Shown: one piece after another, positions 44,607 through 56,943 of the stretch | How positions within the stretch are numbered: position 1 is the stretch's first letter | Layout of the letters: every line of letters begins with the position of its first letter | Assembly (NCBI GenBank): GCA_030549205.1 | Contig: JAUKTV010000009.1 | Span: forward strand, 930,001 to 994,000 | Direction of reading: 5' to 3' | From: Apiosordaria backusii | Taxonomy: Eukaryota; Ascomycota; Sordariomycetes; Sordariales; Lasiosphaeriaceae | Length of the DNA: 64,000 nt | The notes under the pieces: model-generated | Seen by the model: the letters and a program-made list of their open reading frames with translations, nothing else | The model's database searches: none | What the model was told of the DNA's origin: nothing | Translations under genes and position numbers: made by a program

Positions 44607-46834
44607 TCAATCTTTGTCTCGGCCCTCTTCCGTAGGTGTTTGCGCCTTGTCATCCTCCTTGTTCACCTTAACTGACTTGAATTCAATAAAGCACGAGATG
44701 ATGGCAGCCAGGGCACCCATAGGAATTCCCACAATGAAGACCATTCTCAGCGCAGCATTATAGACCTCCAGCATCAACGGCAACTCATCATCCGGGACCA
44801 GGTGACGGAAAGAAGCTGCACCCACATCAATCACCTTTTTGATGTCAACTCCGGGAAGGATATTTGATTCCGATGCTTTCAGGAGCTGGTTTTGGAACAC
44901 GCTGTTTCCGATGGAAAGGATGACGGCACCTCCAAGCGACTGTGACGCCACCACTGCGGCAGTTCCAACCGCCATATCGTCCTCGCCGAGGACCGTTTGA
45001 ACGGCTGTGAAACCCTGTTGGATTGATATTCCAAATCCCGCGCTTGACAGAATCTCATAGCCCACCCACTGTGCTGTGGTGGTGTTGACATTCAACAGTG
45101 TCAGCAGCCCAAGACCAATGGTACCAATGGCACTCCCAATAACCGCTGGAGGTGTGACGTATCCGATGATCGAAACAAAAATGCCAGCAAGAAGGGAAAA
45201 GAAGGCATTGACCAAGAAGTATGGGATCATGTTGACACCCGAACGAATGGCGCTGTCATTCTTGATGGCCTGGAACCAAATGGGCAGAAAGAAGGTCAGG
45301 TTGATGATCGCGCCATAGGTCATGAACGCCATGCCGCAAGAGGCAGCTACGGTACGCTGCGTGACGATCCGAGGCGGCATCAAGGCTTCTTCTCCTTTCC
45401 ACCATTGCCACACAATAAAGGTGATGGCAACGGCGCCGCACCCTGTCAGGAGCCCGATGACCTCGGAACTCGACCAAGCAACGCCCTGGGTTGTGTACTC
45501 GAGAGCCAAGAACAGCATAATGGATGCCCCAAGTAGAAGTGCATTTCCAAGAATGTCCAGGGCCAGGACACGTTCCCAAAAGGGACGTTCAGCACCCTTG
45601 TTCTTTGCCGGATGGAAGAAGAGGATCATGGCTGCCACCGTAGCACCACCAACCGGAAGATTGATGTAGAAGCACCAACGCCAGGTCTTTTCCTTGTCAG
45701 CAGTTTTCCAGTGTCTTTATGGCGCGGAACACATACCACTAGGTCCGTGAAAACACCTCCCAACAGGGGACCAACGGAAGCGCCAATTCCAAACCTAGAC
45801 GAAGTCAGTTGATGTTGTGAAGGAAGCAAGTGCTCGCTTACATTAGCCCAACAATCGCGATAAAAACGGGCCGCAGATGCAACGGAATAGCGGTTGAAAC
45901 CACGACAAAACTCCCGGTGAGAATACCTGCGCACCCAAGTCCTGCAATAGCCCGGCCGATGATCAGGGTCATGGAGGTATGCGATACACCACATAGCAGC
46001 GATCCAAGTTCGAAGAGGAACATAGCTACCAAATACGAAACTTTGACAGAGAAAATCGTATAGATGCGACCAAACATGGGCTGAAACGCACATGCTGTAA
46101 GCATGTAGGCGGAGCCATACCACCCAATATCAGGCGTCGACTTGAATTCCTCGGTGATGTTTGGGATGGCCTACGAAGTCAGCACAGGAAGACAACATCA
46201 GGTGTCACCATATCTTACTTACCGTTGATATAATCGTTCTATCAATCGAAATCAAGAACACGGCAAACATCAACCCAACCACCAGACACACCAGAGGAAG
46301 CCCACTGACATAGCGGGACTCCTCCCCCAGAGGCTCACTCTTCTTCGGTATCTCTCCAGATGACATTGACATGGGAAGGTCCGGAGTTTCCTCGTTTCTC
46401 GGTAGTTCAAACATCTTTGTGCTTCGATGGATCTTTGCATTGGGTTTCCCCGGATGCCGCTGCTCGATCATGGGAGTTGAGCACTTTCGACGGGCACCCG
46501 TTGGGCTCAATGGTGTAGGAGATACAGCCAACTGCCGCAGTACCCCTAGCACTTCTTCTATGAGCATGTTTTTGGGAACATCTGACATCTCTTGTTGAGT
46601 GCGTGTGGGTGGAGGATCCCGAGTTGCCCTTGATACTGGCGAGGCGGGTGAGAGATTGTCATTAGAGTTGAGCTTAAGGGATGGAATGCCGATTCTCTGG
46701 AGATCTCGTTGGGTCATTAGGCCGACGGACCCGCTGGAGTTCTCGCGTTCCTGCCATGATGGCATGGGGAGCTCTGGTGGGATGTCTGGTATTGGGCTTT
46801 CATTGCGTGGAGCTTTTGATCTTCGGAAGGACAT
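44607..46834 (-). CDS. MFS drug efflux pump, DHA2 (14-TM) family
   Basis: Proton antiporter for toxic compounds in the plasma membrane. Exons 46834-46223, 46170-45842, 45794-45737 and 45686-44607, with introns of 52, 47 and 50 nt, give 692 aa. This is longer than usual because of a cytosolic N-terminus of about 175 residues rich in Pro/Ser (PTPLSPTGARRKCSTPM). The membrane part starts VCLVVGLMFAVFLISIDRTI, a DHA2 TM1 signature with the D1 motif. It continues with IGWYGSAYMLTACAFQPMFG and the motif-C-like GIGASVGPLLGGVFTD, then TWRWCFYINLPVGG. About 14 hydrophobic stretches follow in order. The C-terminus is charged (VNKEDDKAQTPTEEGRDKD). No secondary-metabolite core gene is adjacent, so the substrate is unknown. 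Confidence 0.93.
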
Positions 46835-48071
46835 TGCGACGTGAACAGTGATTTGGCCGGTTGTGATGGGAGCCAGGAGGTCGGGCTGTCATCGAGGAGG
46901 AAGGGCAAAAAGTTGGGCTTGGAAGAATGAGCCCAAGTTCATTCGACGTTCAGGAGCCCGGAAACCTGGCAATGGCCCAAGTTTTCGATCTCTTTCTACG
47001 CTTCAGATCCGGCCTCAGGGAACCAACTAGCAAACGTAACGGTGTAGCATCTTCTTTCCATGTCAATGCGGCTCTCGTCATTCTCAGGGCCGGCACTCGC
47101 GATCAGCAACGGCACGCCTATCATCGGGTAGAATCCAACAGTCTTTCCAAGTCTTCCTGCTCGGTTCACTAACGGCGTATACCCGGCGCCTAGTGGCGGC
47201 GGCGCGCAACGTCTCCGGCACAACTGGTTCTGGAGCTGTCGGTAGTGGTCAGAGGCGATCGGTCAAACTAGGGCGCTATTTGACTGTTGAATAATCGCCA
47301 GCGCTGATGAGCTCGTGGGAGGTCAATAAATCCCAGGATGAGAATAGATTCCGATGCTGCTCTCGAACGACTTGTGTTTTCTTGAAGAACACAGTATACA
47401 GGCAGAAAGTTTCTGCATCAGTGTAATGATGCGACCACACTCCAATAGATACTCTCAGGGGTAGTTCAGGGGGTTGGCTGCTTACCAACGCATCTCAGAA
47501 CAGATGCCTTCAAATCAGTGCCAATCAACTTCATCACAACAAGTGTGACCGGTTTGAAGAAGGCTAAGCCAACGGCTGTGGCGAATCTCATCGTTGTGAA
47601 CTCAAGGAGAACGGCCAAGCTAGCCTTCTGGCGGCGGTCAATTCGGGAATCGGCCTAGACGCTGACTCTGGCAGACCATGATTCAGTCAATGAAGCTCTT
47701 GGTGTGTTCTAGACCATGCTTCCCCTAACAGATAGGCAATATCATGGAGATGTGCTACCCATTGACCGTTCACATGGGGCTTGCAATATATCGACATACG
47801 CCGGCTTCGACTAGCGCCCTAGAAAGCCCTCAATCTCGATGTTGCCACGGGGCATCCAGGTCACCAGAACTAGAGATCAACATGAACGATGTATATAACG
47901 ATCTACCGCGACCGTTGAGGGTTCTGGCTTTGATACCACATCCTCTCAGTGTATCATATCCTCTGGAGTTTGGACAGAACCGGCGTTCATTTCTATGCTT
48001 CGTTTCAGTTTCGTTTCCAGCTTCGATACCTGATCTCTCGGCGTTGAAAAACGGATGTCACTTCGTTAATC
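46835..48071. other. divergent intergenic region
   Basis: Between MFS (minus) and P450 (plus). No gene is supported; nothing repeated is seen. Confidence 0.5.
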
Positions 48072-49709
48072 ATGGCTTCAAAAGTCACCCTCGGCCCAGT
48101 GCTGGCCGCAACCACGGCAGCATCCATCGGTGTAGCGAAGAAATTCGACCTGCCCATGGCCCAGACTGTCGGAACGGCACTGGCAGCTGCGATCCCCTTC
48201 TACTTTCTTGTCTGGCTGAGCTATCTCTACCCGATTTACTTCTCCGAGCTGAGACATGTTCCCACCGTCCCCGGTAACCCTCTCTGGGGTCAGTTCTTCA
48301 CCATCATCACCGAGGAGTGCGGTGTCCCTCAGCGTCGCTGGCACAAGGAACTCGGTCCCATCATCCGTTACTACTTCCCCTTTGGCGCCGAGAGACTGTC
48401 CATCGCCGACGACGAAGCCCTCAAGCACATGACGGTGAAGAACCCCTACAACTACCCCAAGCCCGTCCGCGCCAAGCTCTGGATGGTCCGTATCCTCGGT
48501 GAGGGTGTCCTGCTGGCCGAAGGACAAGACCACATCGTCCAACGCAAGGCTCTCACGGCTGGCTTCTCCATTGGTGCCATCCGCTCCCTGAGCCCCATCT
48601 TCTGGGAGAAGTCCCTGATCATGGCCAAGCTCTGGAAAGAAGAGATGACCACCGAGCACCTCAAGGTCAAGTCCTTCGAAGCCTTGGAGTGGCTCAACCG
48701 CTGCACCCTCGACATCATCGGCAAAGCCGGCTTCGGCTACGATATCAACTCCCTCGAGAACCCCGACGTCCCCATCCGCGAGGCCTACCGCCTCGTTTTC
48801 GCCTTTGACTTTTTCTCCCGCATGCTCCACGGCATGCAAGCCTTCATCCCCGCCTCCAAACACATCCCGGCAAAAATGAACCGCGACATGGAAACCTCCC
48901 GCGGTATCATCTTGGACAAGGCCACAGAGATCATCTCAACCAAACTCAACGAGGCAGAAAACAACGTCGGCGCCAAGGATATCTTGGCTCTGATCGCAAA
49001 GGAGAACAAGAAACTGAAAGAGTCCGGCGAGCAAGGGTTGTCATTCAACACCATGCGGGATCAAATCATGACTTTCCTTGGTGCTGGCCATGACACCACC
49101 GCCACGGGAGTAGCATGGACCATCCATCTCTTGTCCACCCACCCGGAAATCCAATCCAAACTCCGAGACGAGATCAAATCCCACATGCCTTTCCTCTTCG
49201 ACCCATCCACCCGCAACGACGACTCCCTCCTTGCAGCCGCAGACCCGGATAAACTCCCCTTTATGGACAACGTCTGCCGGGAATCCCTCCGTTACATCCC
49301 GCCCATCCCCATGACGGTTCGTCAATCCATCGCCGACGATCAGTTGGGTCCGTATAAAGTCCCCGGTGGGACAGTTATTTATGTGTTGGCAAACACCATC
49401 AACCGTTTGCCGACGTTCTGGGGGGAAAACGCGGATGAGTTTGATCCGGATAGGTGGGATAATTTGCCGCAGACGGTGGTGCCGAACGCGTTTATGACTT
49501 TTCTCCAGGGGCCCAGAGGGTGCATAGGGAGGAAGTTTGCCGAGACGGAAATGAAGATTTTGCTTTGTGCGTTGTTGAGTGAGTTTGAGTTTGCGAGGGA
49601 TTATGATACGCCTGATCCGGAGGAGTGGAAGATGTGGAGGTTGGTGTTGAGGCCGAAGGAGGGGGTTACTGTTAGGGCTACGTTGCTGGGGGAGGGGGAG
49701 GGGAACTGA
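48072..49709 (+). CDS. cytochrome P450 monooxygenase, intronless
   Basis: A single 545-aa exon. An N-terminal membrane anchor (IPFYFLVWLSYLYPIYF, about residues 40-57) places it in the ER. Standard P450 features are the I-helix FLGAGHDTTATGVAW (about residue 335), ExxR in CRESLRYIPP, FDPDRW, and the heme-binding FLQGPRGCIGRKFAETEMK with the cysteine near residue 483. The subfamily cannot be named with confidence; the pattern resembles the CYP4-like clan of fungal P450s. The last 120 codons switch to strongly G-ending, C-poor codons. The substrate is unknown. Confidence 0.92.
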   Translation: MASKVTLGPVLAATTAASIGVAKKFDLPMAQTVGTALAAAIPFYFLVWLSYLYPIYFSELRHVPTVPGNPLWGQFFTIITEECGVPQRRWHKELGPIIRYYFPFGAERLSIADDEALKHMTVKNPYNYPKPVRAKLWMVRILGEGVLLAEGQDHIVQRKALTAGFSIGAIRSLSPIFWEKSLIMAKLWKEEMTTEHLKVKSFEALEWLNRCTLDIIGKAGFGYDINSLENPDVPIREAYRLVFAFDFFSRMLHGMQAFIPASKHIPAKMNRDMETSRGIILDKATEIISTKLNEAENNVGAKDILALIAKENKKLKESGEQGLSFNTMRDQIMTFLGAGHDTTATGVAWTIHLLSTHPEIQSKLRDEIKSHMPFLFDPSTRNDDSLLAAADPDKLPFMDNVCRESLRYIPPIPMTVRQSIADDQLGPYKVPGGTVIYVLANTINRLPTFWGENADEFDPDRWDNLPQTVVPNAFMTFLQGPRGCIGRKFAETEMKILLCALLSEFEFARDYDTPDPEEWKMWRLVLRPKEGVTVRATLLGEGEGN

Positions 49710-50319
49710 ACTGATGGGGGAAGGGAGGGGTGAAGTGGGAGGTGGGGAAGAGAGGGGGGGGGGAAGGGGTGGATGGGGTGGTAGATATGGTTGGGGGGTG
49801 TATGGCGGTATATGTATTAGAGAGGTTTTGTACAATGCCGGTAATTGGGTTTTGATAGAGATAGCTAGAAGGTGGTTAGACAAGACGGATGGATGGTGGG
49901 AGATATTGGATACACTTACCTTTTGGAAAATGTGTGTAAGGTTTTCATTTGGAATCTGTAAGATAGAGCTTGGGTTTTGTCCTACTTGGGGAATTATGGA
50001 GATGCTTTGTTAGCTGAGAAATACAAGCTACACTCAACCCTTCTTTCTTGGGATATCTCAACCTGCTTCTGTTCCTGGCTGTCGTGGCCACATATTCTAT
50101 GTCAATACTCCCGCATGTCCCTCAAACTTCATGTCCAAGGACTGTGATTTGGTATATGCCCATTCATCATTCAAGCTTTATCTCACAGTCCCAAATCTAT
50201 CCACCCAATCCATTCCCCCACCCCCATAAAACCCCACCCTTCCCCCCCCCACCCCCATAAAACCCCACCCTTCCCCCCCCCACCCCTCTCTCAACACCAA
50301 CACCCCCTCAACCAAGCCC
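49710..50319. other. intergenic between converging genes
   Basis: A G-rich 3' flank of the P450 gene (including a G9 run at about 49756) is followed by C-rich repeats near 50220. No gene is supported. Confidence 0.6.
50220..50281. repeat. perfect 31-bp tandem duplication
   Basis: Units 50220-50250 and 50251-50281 are identical; each consists of ACCCCCATAAAACCCC followed by ACCCTT and nine C. The repeat lies just beyond the EMC6 stop codon. Confidence 0.95.
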
Positions 50320-50917
50320 TCAAGCCCTCACCAACCCATAAAACAACGTCCAAGTGAGAATAAACCCCGCCAGCCCGTTCGTCAGCCCCGCGGTCCAAAA
50401 GTCGAGCGGACTGCGAAAGTATCGAGCTAATACTCCCCCCTTGTTACTGGCGCCAGTGCCAGAAGATGATGACGATATGGAAGCGGGCGCTATCCTGAGG
50501 GTGTAGAAGAGGAGGGTTGTGATGAGGGAGAAGAGGAGGTAGAAGAGGAAGCCGGAGTAGGATTCTAGACCGAGGATGCCGGCGCCGACGCCGAAGAGGG
50601 AGGCTGTGAGGGATTGGAGGTTGTGGAGGGTCTACTGAGCGGGTTAGTACAGTGCGAGGGTGTGGGGGGGGGATGGCGTGTGAGAGGTGGTGGGTGGTTG
50701 TTTGGGTTTGGATCTGAGGGAGTGACGGGTCGGGCCAGGCGGGGGAGGGGTAGGGGATAGATTGGTAACGCAAGCGGAGGGGGGAGGCAAGCGGAAGGGG
50801 GGATCGGATCTACGGATGTGATGGGGAGAGGATCTGGGGACGTACCCTTGAGTTGTGGACTAGGGACTCTTGTACTAGCGGGGAGATTTGGAGGTCGAGC
50901 TCTTGCTGGGAGGGCAT
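50320..50917 (-). CDS. EMC6: ER membrane protein complex subunit 6 (EMC6)
   Basis: Small core subunit of the EMC insertase in the ER. Exons 50917-50846 and 50631-50320, with a long 214-nt intron, give 127 aa. The first exon encodes MPSQQELDLQISPLVQESLV. The second opens TLHNLQSLTASLFGVGAGIL and has three hydrophobic segments, including SGFLFYLLFSLITTLLFYTL and GLAGFILTWTLFYGLV. The characteristic FRSPLDFWTAGLTNGLAGF precedes the last one, as in EMC6/Rab5-interacting family proteins. A Ser-rich loop (ASISSSSSGTGASNKG) separates segments two and three. The two-exon structure is why it is easily missed. Confidence 0.88.
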
Positions 50918-52119
50918 CTTGGGTGTGGTTGGGTTATGGGTTCGTGAGGTTGGTTGGTGTTGTGGCTGGGTTGGCTGTGATGAACGGCTGGCTGGGTTTG
51001 TTTCGATCGTGTGGTCTGGGCGCTGGGACAGTTGAGACGTTTGGTATGGTAATGGTAAGTTCCGTGGGATGGGTATGCTAGCTGCGCGGGGCGAATGACA
51101 ATCGGCACAGGTTTCTTGTGGCTGTTCGATATGGTTGATGCTGGAAGTGATGATTATCGGGATCGCTGAGGCTCAATGCGATGGAGACCCACCCGTTCAA
51201 CCGGTCGTTTTGGGTCCACTAGTCAGAAACGACATGGGCTAGGAAGCTTGTGTGGGGCCCCGGAGCACGGATCCGTCGTATCGGTATGGTACGGTAATTA
51301 CCGTTTTGGCTGGCCGAGATTGGGTCATTGGCTGCTGGAATAACATGCTGCTCCCTGTAACCATTCTGGAGGTCTCCTGCTTTATGACGCTTCGAGTTCT
51401 CTCTCTTAAAGCTGGATCTGAAGCTATCATACCTTAGGCTGATACACAGAGTACTACGCTCGGATCCGACCGACTGCAGGTTCAAGACATGCTCTTATGA
51501 CGGGCCGAGTGCACCGAGATGATGTACACAGTAAAGGAAGCTCGACCCTGGACATTACACTATTTCCGCATTGTGGTGTTTAAATGAAGGTTGCGTGACA
51601 GGGATACATAATCCACCAGAAGCTTCGCAGCTAACCCCCGACTTTTAATGAGAGCCTTTAGCGACCTGCCTTGTGCATTTGTTGTTATTTTCGGCCGTTG
51701 GACTCCTTCTCTTGCAGCTCTAGCTTCTTGCCCACTTCTAACTTACTCTCCAAGAGGTTCGCCCGGTGTCCGTCTTGTTGCCCGCCCCCGATTACATTGG
51801 CCTCGACTCCCTTGAAACATGCACAGCGGTTATTCGTAAAGACCACCTCCAACACCGGCCACCCACAGCGCTAATCAACGTTGTCGCCGCCACTCACACA
51901 CCACCCGAAGGCCTCCCTCCTCTGTGCTACTGTACTACGACACCCGCCCGGAATCTCGCCTGTGACCGCATCGTGTGACGTCTGCGAACCCTTTGTGCGA
52001 CACCAAATATCGGAAGGCCATTGCGAAACAAAACGGTCGGGTCTCTTGGGGTGCGCAGCGGCGGGCAGATGGGGAACTGGCATCGCGACAGCGTAACCGT
52101 GCAATAGCATCCTGCTTTG
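50918..52119. other. divergent intergenic region
   Basis: Between EMC6 (minus) and the vezatin-like gene (plus). Only unbiased short ORFs are seen. Confidence 0.5.
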
Positions 52120-54242
52120 ATGGAGACCGTTATTCAGGACCACTCTCCCCTTGACGAATATCTGCACGGTCAGTTCATCTTTTTTGCGTCTTCACCGCAA
52201 GCGCATCACTCTCTATACGAACAAACAACATGGCATCTTGGGCAATACTGATACCCCTATTCATCACAGACCAAGGCGACAAACAGCTGGACTGGAGCAC
52301 GCCAGAGGTCTCAGAACACGATGTGTCGCCGCCATCGAGCCCGTCCTTTGCGCCGGTAGGACGTCCAACCATCAAGAAGCGCTTCCGGAGTAAGATTCCG
52401 GATCCGCTGCGACTGGACGTTCCACGGACGAGGACGAGCAGGTTGGGGTCGCTACATCTCTCATACTCGGTAAGCCACCTTTGACTATTTTTCTTCTTTT
52501 GCTGCAGCGCGCTGCATAGTGACGTCGCTAATCATTATTTCCTCTTAGAAAGCTGTAACATCGAGAATAGACCGCGCCGACAACCTCAAGTTTATCGAGC
52601 AGTTTAGATACACGATCGTCGCGTCACAACTACTGGCTGGGCATTCGATCACGGGGAACAACAACTACTTTAATCGGTCCAGACAGACACCAGAAATTCC
52701 ACAAAATGTAGTGGTACCAACATCAACGGGGTTATTATTAACGGCGGCGGGCGCTCTTGCGGTGGCATGTGTGGTACGGTGGGTGTATTCAGGAGGCTAT
52801 GCGCAGTTGACGAAGAGAAAGGTGGCATTTACGGCGGTGGTGCTTGTTGGGTTTGGTCTGGTTGCGCATTTCTACATTCGCCAACAGTGGATACGGTATC
52901 TTCGAAATCAGTCACTGGCTGAGGTGTCGGCGTTTGTGGCCAAGTCGCAAGATTTTGATGGTGTTACGAGCGCTGCGTTGTCCCTTATCCAGGAGGTGGA
53001 GCTCGTCTCAAGGGGGTACAGGCTGTAAGATGAATCCGGCCCCATTACCATTTTCAGAACTAACATGAACCCTAGAAGCGCCCCCCTGCCCCCCATCAGT
53101 CGGTTAGAGGACAGGAGTCAGACACGCCGCTGCAGCAGACTGCGCAAGACGCTGAAGGCACGTCTGGCTGAGATGATCAAGACGTACATCAATGTGTCTT
53201 CGGTGATCAAAGGGTTTGCGGAGCAGCTGGATATCGAAAAGTTTCATGATGTCTATGACATTAGTGACTTTGACATTTCGGATGCTATGCAAGGATTTTC
53301 GGACCGCGAGTTTGAAGATCCGGAGTCTGTCAAGACACTGAAGATTGCAGCGGCCAGGTTCCATACTATTCGGAAGATTTTCTTGTGCTCGTTGCTTGCT
53401 TTGGAGGCAACTGGGGACAATACGGACTTTCTGCGGTGGTCAACCGCTGTTGAGAGCCTTCGTACGCTGAACGAGGCGGCAGACGAGAGTTTGTCCAAAA
53501 TTCAGCAGCTACTCAACGAGGAAGAGAGTAAGCTTGCCCCTTTACCCTAGGCTTACTGACAACTTGCTAACCTGAATTAGCGTTCCCTACAATTACCGAA
53601 ACCAAGTTTCCATTATCACCAAACCGAGAGAGACGACGGTCACAGTTTCAAAAGCTCAATTCATTATCTACGGGTATTCGTGGGCTCCAAGCCAAGCTTG
53701 CTTTATTACGAGAGGAGTCAGAGAGAAACCTCAACGAGGCCGAGGATGTCTCTGAGCTGGGTCTGAATCTCATGGCTCAATACGAATCCATTGGTCAAGA
53801 CCTCAAGCTGCTGCAACACGCTTGGGAGGAGGGCAAAGCAGCCCTGGCGTCGGGTATCGACCGGAACGAGAAGCGACTCTCTTCCATTAGCACCATGCTT
53901 TCTCCGGCAACGTCTCTTAGCGGTCTCACCACTGTTGAAGAAGGTGGAGCCTTGGAGGCTTTCAAGGCTCTGACCGGCGAGTCACCGAGTAGCTCGAGTT
54001 TTGGAAGTGCCAAGGGGGACGACGAAGCCGAAGTTTTTGAGGCTGTCTCTCTGCCACCTCGACCCCGGAGCCTTTTTACAAGAGAAGAGCGCATCGCCAA
54101 AATGAAGGAAGAACGGGTGAGAAAGGAGTCCGTCAAGCAGGACGCCGAGGCCAGTCGAGGTATGCTCCGAGAGCTCGAAATGGTCATCAACTTACGCCCC
54201 AAACGAGCGACAATGCCCGCCCCTGCGCGCGTATCATTATGA
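52120..54242 (+). CDS. vezatin/Inp2-like protein (myosin-binding motif of peroxisomes family)
   Basis: Five exons, 52120-52168, 52270-52469, 52549-53024, 53076-53527 and 53581-54242, give 612 aa; all junctions keep frame. The start METVIQDHSPLDEYLH is preferred to the ATG at 52230 inside intron 1, because splicing joins it cleanly to DQGDKQLDWSTPEV. Two membrane segments lie together near residues 140-185 (GLLLTAAGALAVACVVRWVY and AFTAVVLVGFGLVAHFYI). They are followed by helical regions with SRLRKTLKARLAEMIKTYIN and a C-terminal coiled coil. Family proteins such as yeast Inp2 link peroxisomes to myosin V for inheritance. That role here is inferred from domain layout. Confidence 0.78.
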
Positions 54243-54779
54243 TTCTTATGACGATAAAAAAACACAGACGATCTTTCACTTTTTTTTCTCTTTTACCCTT
54301 GCATCAATCAGCTCAGGCTTGGGGTCAGTCATACGCATTATCGCCTATTTTACTAGATGGAGGCTTGTATAGAAAGGCTTCCCTTTTTCCTTTTACACTT
54401 TTATCTTTTCACTGGAATGGTTCACATCATCCAAATTGTTTGGGAAGCAGGACTATCAGGGAGGCGTTTAGGATGGCAGCAGGGAAAAATGCTGAGGGAA
54501 TGCGGTGGACTTTATGTGTTTGTTGAACACAAGTTTTTTGTAATTAGATAATTGGGACATGGTATTGAACAGTTCGATACATACATGCCATTGAAGCGAA
54601 TTGAAAACAACTTATCAAATTCTGGATACAAGTTCGAAATGTCGGTGTGAAGCTGTTGAAATATGGGCCATGATTCAGTCAGGACAGCACTGAAGTGCAG
54701 TGAAAGGGATGGCCAGCTGGTGCTTGGCATAGGCAACCGAAGGCGCTAGGCCAAAACAGGGAATCAATCAAACCCCTGG
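54243..54779. other. intergenic
   Basis: 3' flank of the vezatin-like gene; AT-richer, no gene. Confidence 0.5.
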
Positions 54780-54813
54780 TCGCGTCTTTTCAACCGCCAA
54801 AAGCGCGTCGCGT
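54780..54813. promoter_or_regulatory. MCB-like sites upstream of PCNA
   Basis: TCGCGT (reverse of ACGCGA) occurs at 54780-54785 and 54808-54813, with GCGCGT at 54803-54808, about 260-290 nt before the PCNA start. They are the same core words as in the dUTPase promoter and are consistent with MBF-type S-phase control. Confidence 0.4.
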
Positions 54814-55069
54814 TCCACTTTCTTCTGTTTTCTCCCACTCAGAACTCAGCAACATTTCGACCGAAGATCTTTCAACGACAACCACCGCGACTTCAAGCTA
54901 CCACGGCGACCTGCGACTCTTGATACCACCAAACAAAACAAATTAATATCTCTCAGTAATTTCACACAAACTCATTCAGTAAGACTACTTCCCAGACCGC
55001 GGTCGTCATTGGCACCCGCGACCTTGCCCCTCGACGAATACCAGGAAGCTGACAACATACCAAATAGCA

Positions 55070-56033
55070 ATGCTTGAAGCTCGGTTGGCCACGGCGAGTC
55101 TTTTCAAGAAGGTGAGTGCAGAAACATCATCTAAAGCGACCACCTAGCCCAGTTGCTAACCGTGACCGGAACAGACCGTCGATGCGATCAAGGACCTCGT
55201 CCAGGACTGCAACTTTGACTGCAATGACAGCGGCATTGCCCTCCAGGCTATGGACAACAGCCACGTCGCCCTCGTGTCGATGATGCTCAAGGCCGAAAGC
55301 TTCTCTCCCTTCCGCTGCGACCGCAACATTGCCCTCGGCGTCAACCTCACCTCCCTTACTAAGGTGCTGCGCGCGGCGGGCTCTGAGGATGTGTTGACGC
55401 TCAAGGCGGAGGATGCGCCCGATGTTTTGAACCTGGTGTTTGAGAACAGCGACTCTGACAGAATCTCCGAGTATGACCTCAAGCTCATGGACATTGACCA
55501 AGAGCACTTGGGCATTCCCGATACCGAGTATGCTGCCACCATTACCATGCCATCAGCCGAGTTCAAGCGCATCACGACAGATTTGATGGCCATGTCTGAG
55601 TCTGGTAGGTTTTTGGGGGGGTGATTGTTTGGTGAGGATGAGATGTTCTAACGGGAAATACAGTCACAATCGAGGCGTCCAAGGACGGTGTCAAATTCTC
55701 GTCGACCGGTGATATCGGCAACGGCTCCATCACCCTCAGACAACACACCAACGTTGAGAAGCCCTCCGAGGCCATTGACATTGAGCTCAGCGAGCCCGTT
55801 GCTCTTACCTTTTCCCTCAAATACCTCACAAACTTCTGCAAGGCCCAGCCCTTGTCCGCCCAAGTCAAGCTCTGCCTCTCTGCTGAAGTGCCCCTGATGG
55901 TTGAGTATGCTCTGGAAGGAAACAGCTATCTCCGCTTTTACCTCGCGCCAAAGGTATGTGTCACTCAGGACTTGTAACATGAATCATTTTCCGAACCGAG
56001 CTAACCATTATACAGATCGGCGACGAGGAGTAA
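55070..56033 (+). CDS. POL30: PCNA, DNA sliding clamp
   Basis: Homotrimeric processivity clamp of replicative DNA polymerases in the nucleus. Exons 55070-55111, 55175-55604, 55664-55953 and 56016-56033 give 259 aa, the family standard. The start MLEARLATASLFKK and end LRFYLAPKIGDEE are typical. Visible features are the first-domain segment GIALQAMDNSHVALVSMML, the interdomain connecting loop DIDQEHLGIPDTEYAATITM, and GDIGNGSITLRQ. The ubiquitin/SUMO acceptor lysine falls exactly at residue 164 (in EASKDGVKF). The last exon encodes only the final five residues. Confidence 0.98.
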
Positions 56034-56943
56034 CGGCCGCAAGGTGAAGACAGCAATTTAAAACGATAACGACCGTCACGTAATTAAATGGAATTGACCC
56101 TGTGCATGGATACCTACAACACCAGTGAAGATGTATTTTTCAGGAGGAGGACTACGGATGGTTTGGAGAGTGTATCAACATGTTAATAGCAGGCAGCCAT
56201 TTGGTGTCGATTTGGGACAGGGTATGGTAATGAAGTGTGTTCCCGTCCCATTTGCATTTGCATAAGCATATACACCATGAACTTTGCTCTTGTGTGTTGG
56301 ACTTTTGATCTTGGGCATCATTGTCTGATTTTGCTGTGCGGGGCTGTCCAACTGACAGCACGTCCTCTCTCCCCATGGCGGGGTAATGCCATGACATCGA
56401 TCTCCTTGGTCAAACCCTGACAGCGAATCTGTACCTGGTTTTCTAGACGCCTTCCACAGCAATCGGGCACATGGCGAAAAAAGTTGCCCGGGTGTTTCCC
56501 AGGATCTTGATTTCGGTGAAACTGACGTTTTGTCTCTAGTAGTAGATCGGGCGTTCGTGGCTGACGGGGTGTTTTGGGGGGTATGTATGTACCTGAAGGC
56601 GCTATCGCTTGTGGATTCCTTTTTTATCGGGGGAGGCTTCTTCGAGTCACCGGCCTCTCGGGATTCGTTCTGCTACATTTATGACGCCCATCCAAACCTT
56701 TTGAACCTGCATTGTCGTCTGTTGTTTCTGTTACCACTACTGTTTGGCTCCAGCTTTTCGGCCGACGCTTCTGTCATTATATAACCCGCCCGCCTGCTGC
56801 CTCCGCTCCGGTTGTTTGGAATCGGCTCCCGCTCCGCTCCGCTGCCGAACGTTTTCTACCTCTGTGCAAACATTCAACGGCTTGTCGCATACATTCATTC
56901 TACACATCCAAGTTCTAAAACGCATATATCACCATCCGCCATA
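56034..56943. other. intergenic
   Basis: 3' flank of PCNA and promoter of pyridoxal kinase; no gene or repeat. Confidence 0.5.
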
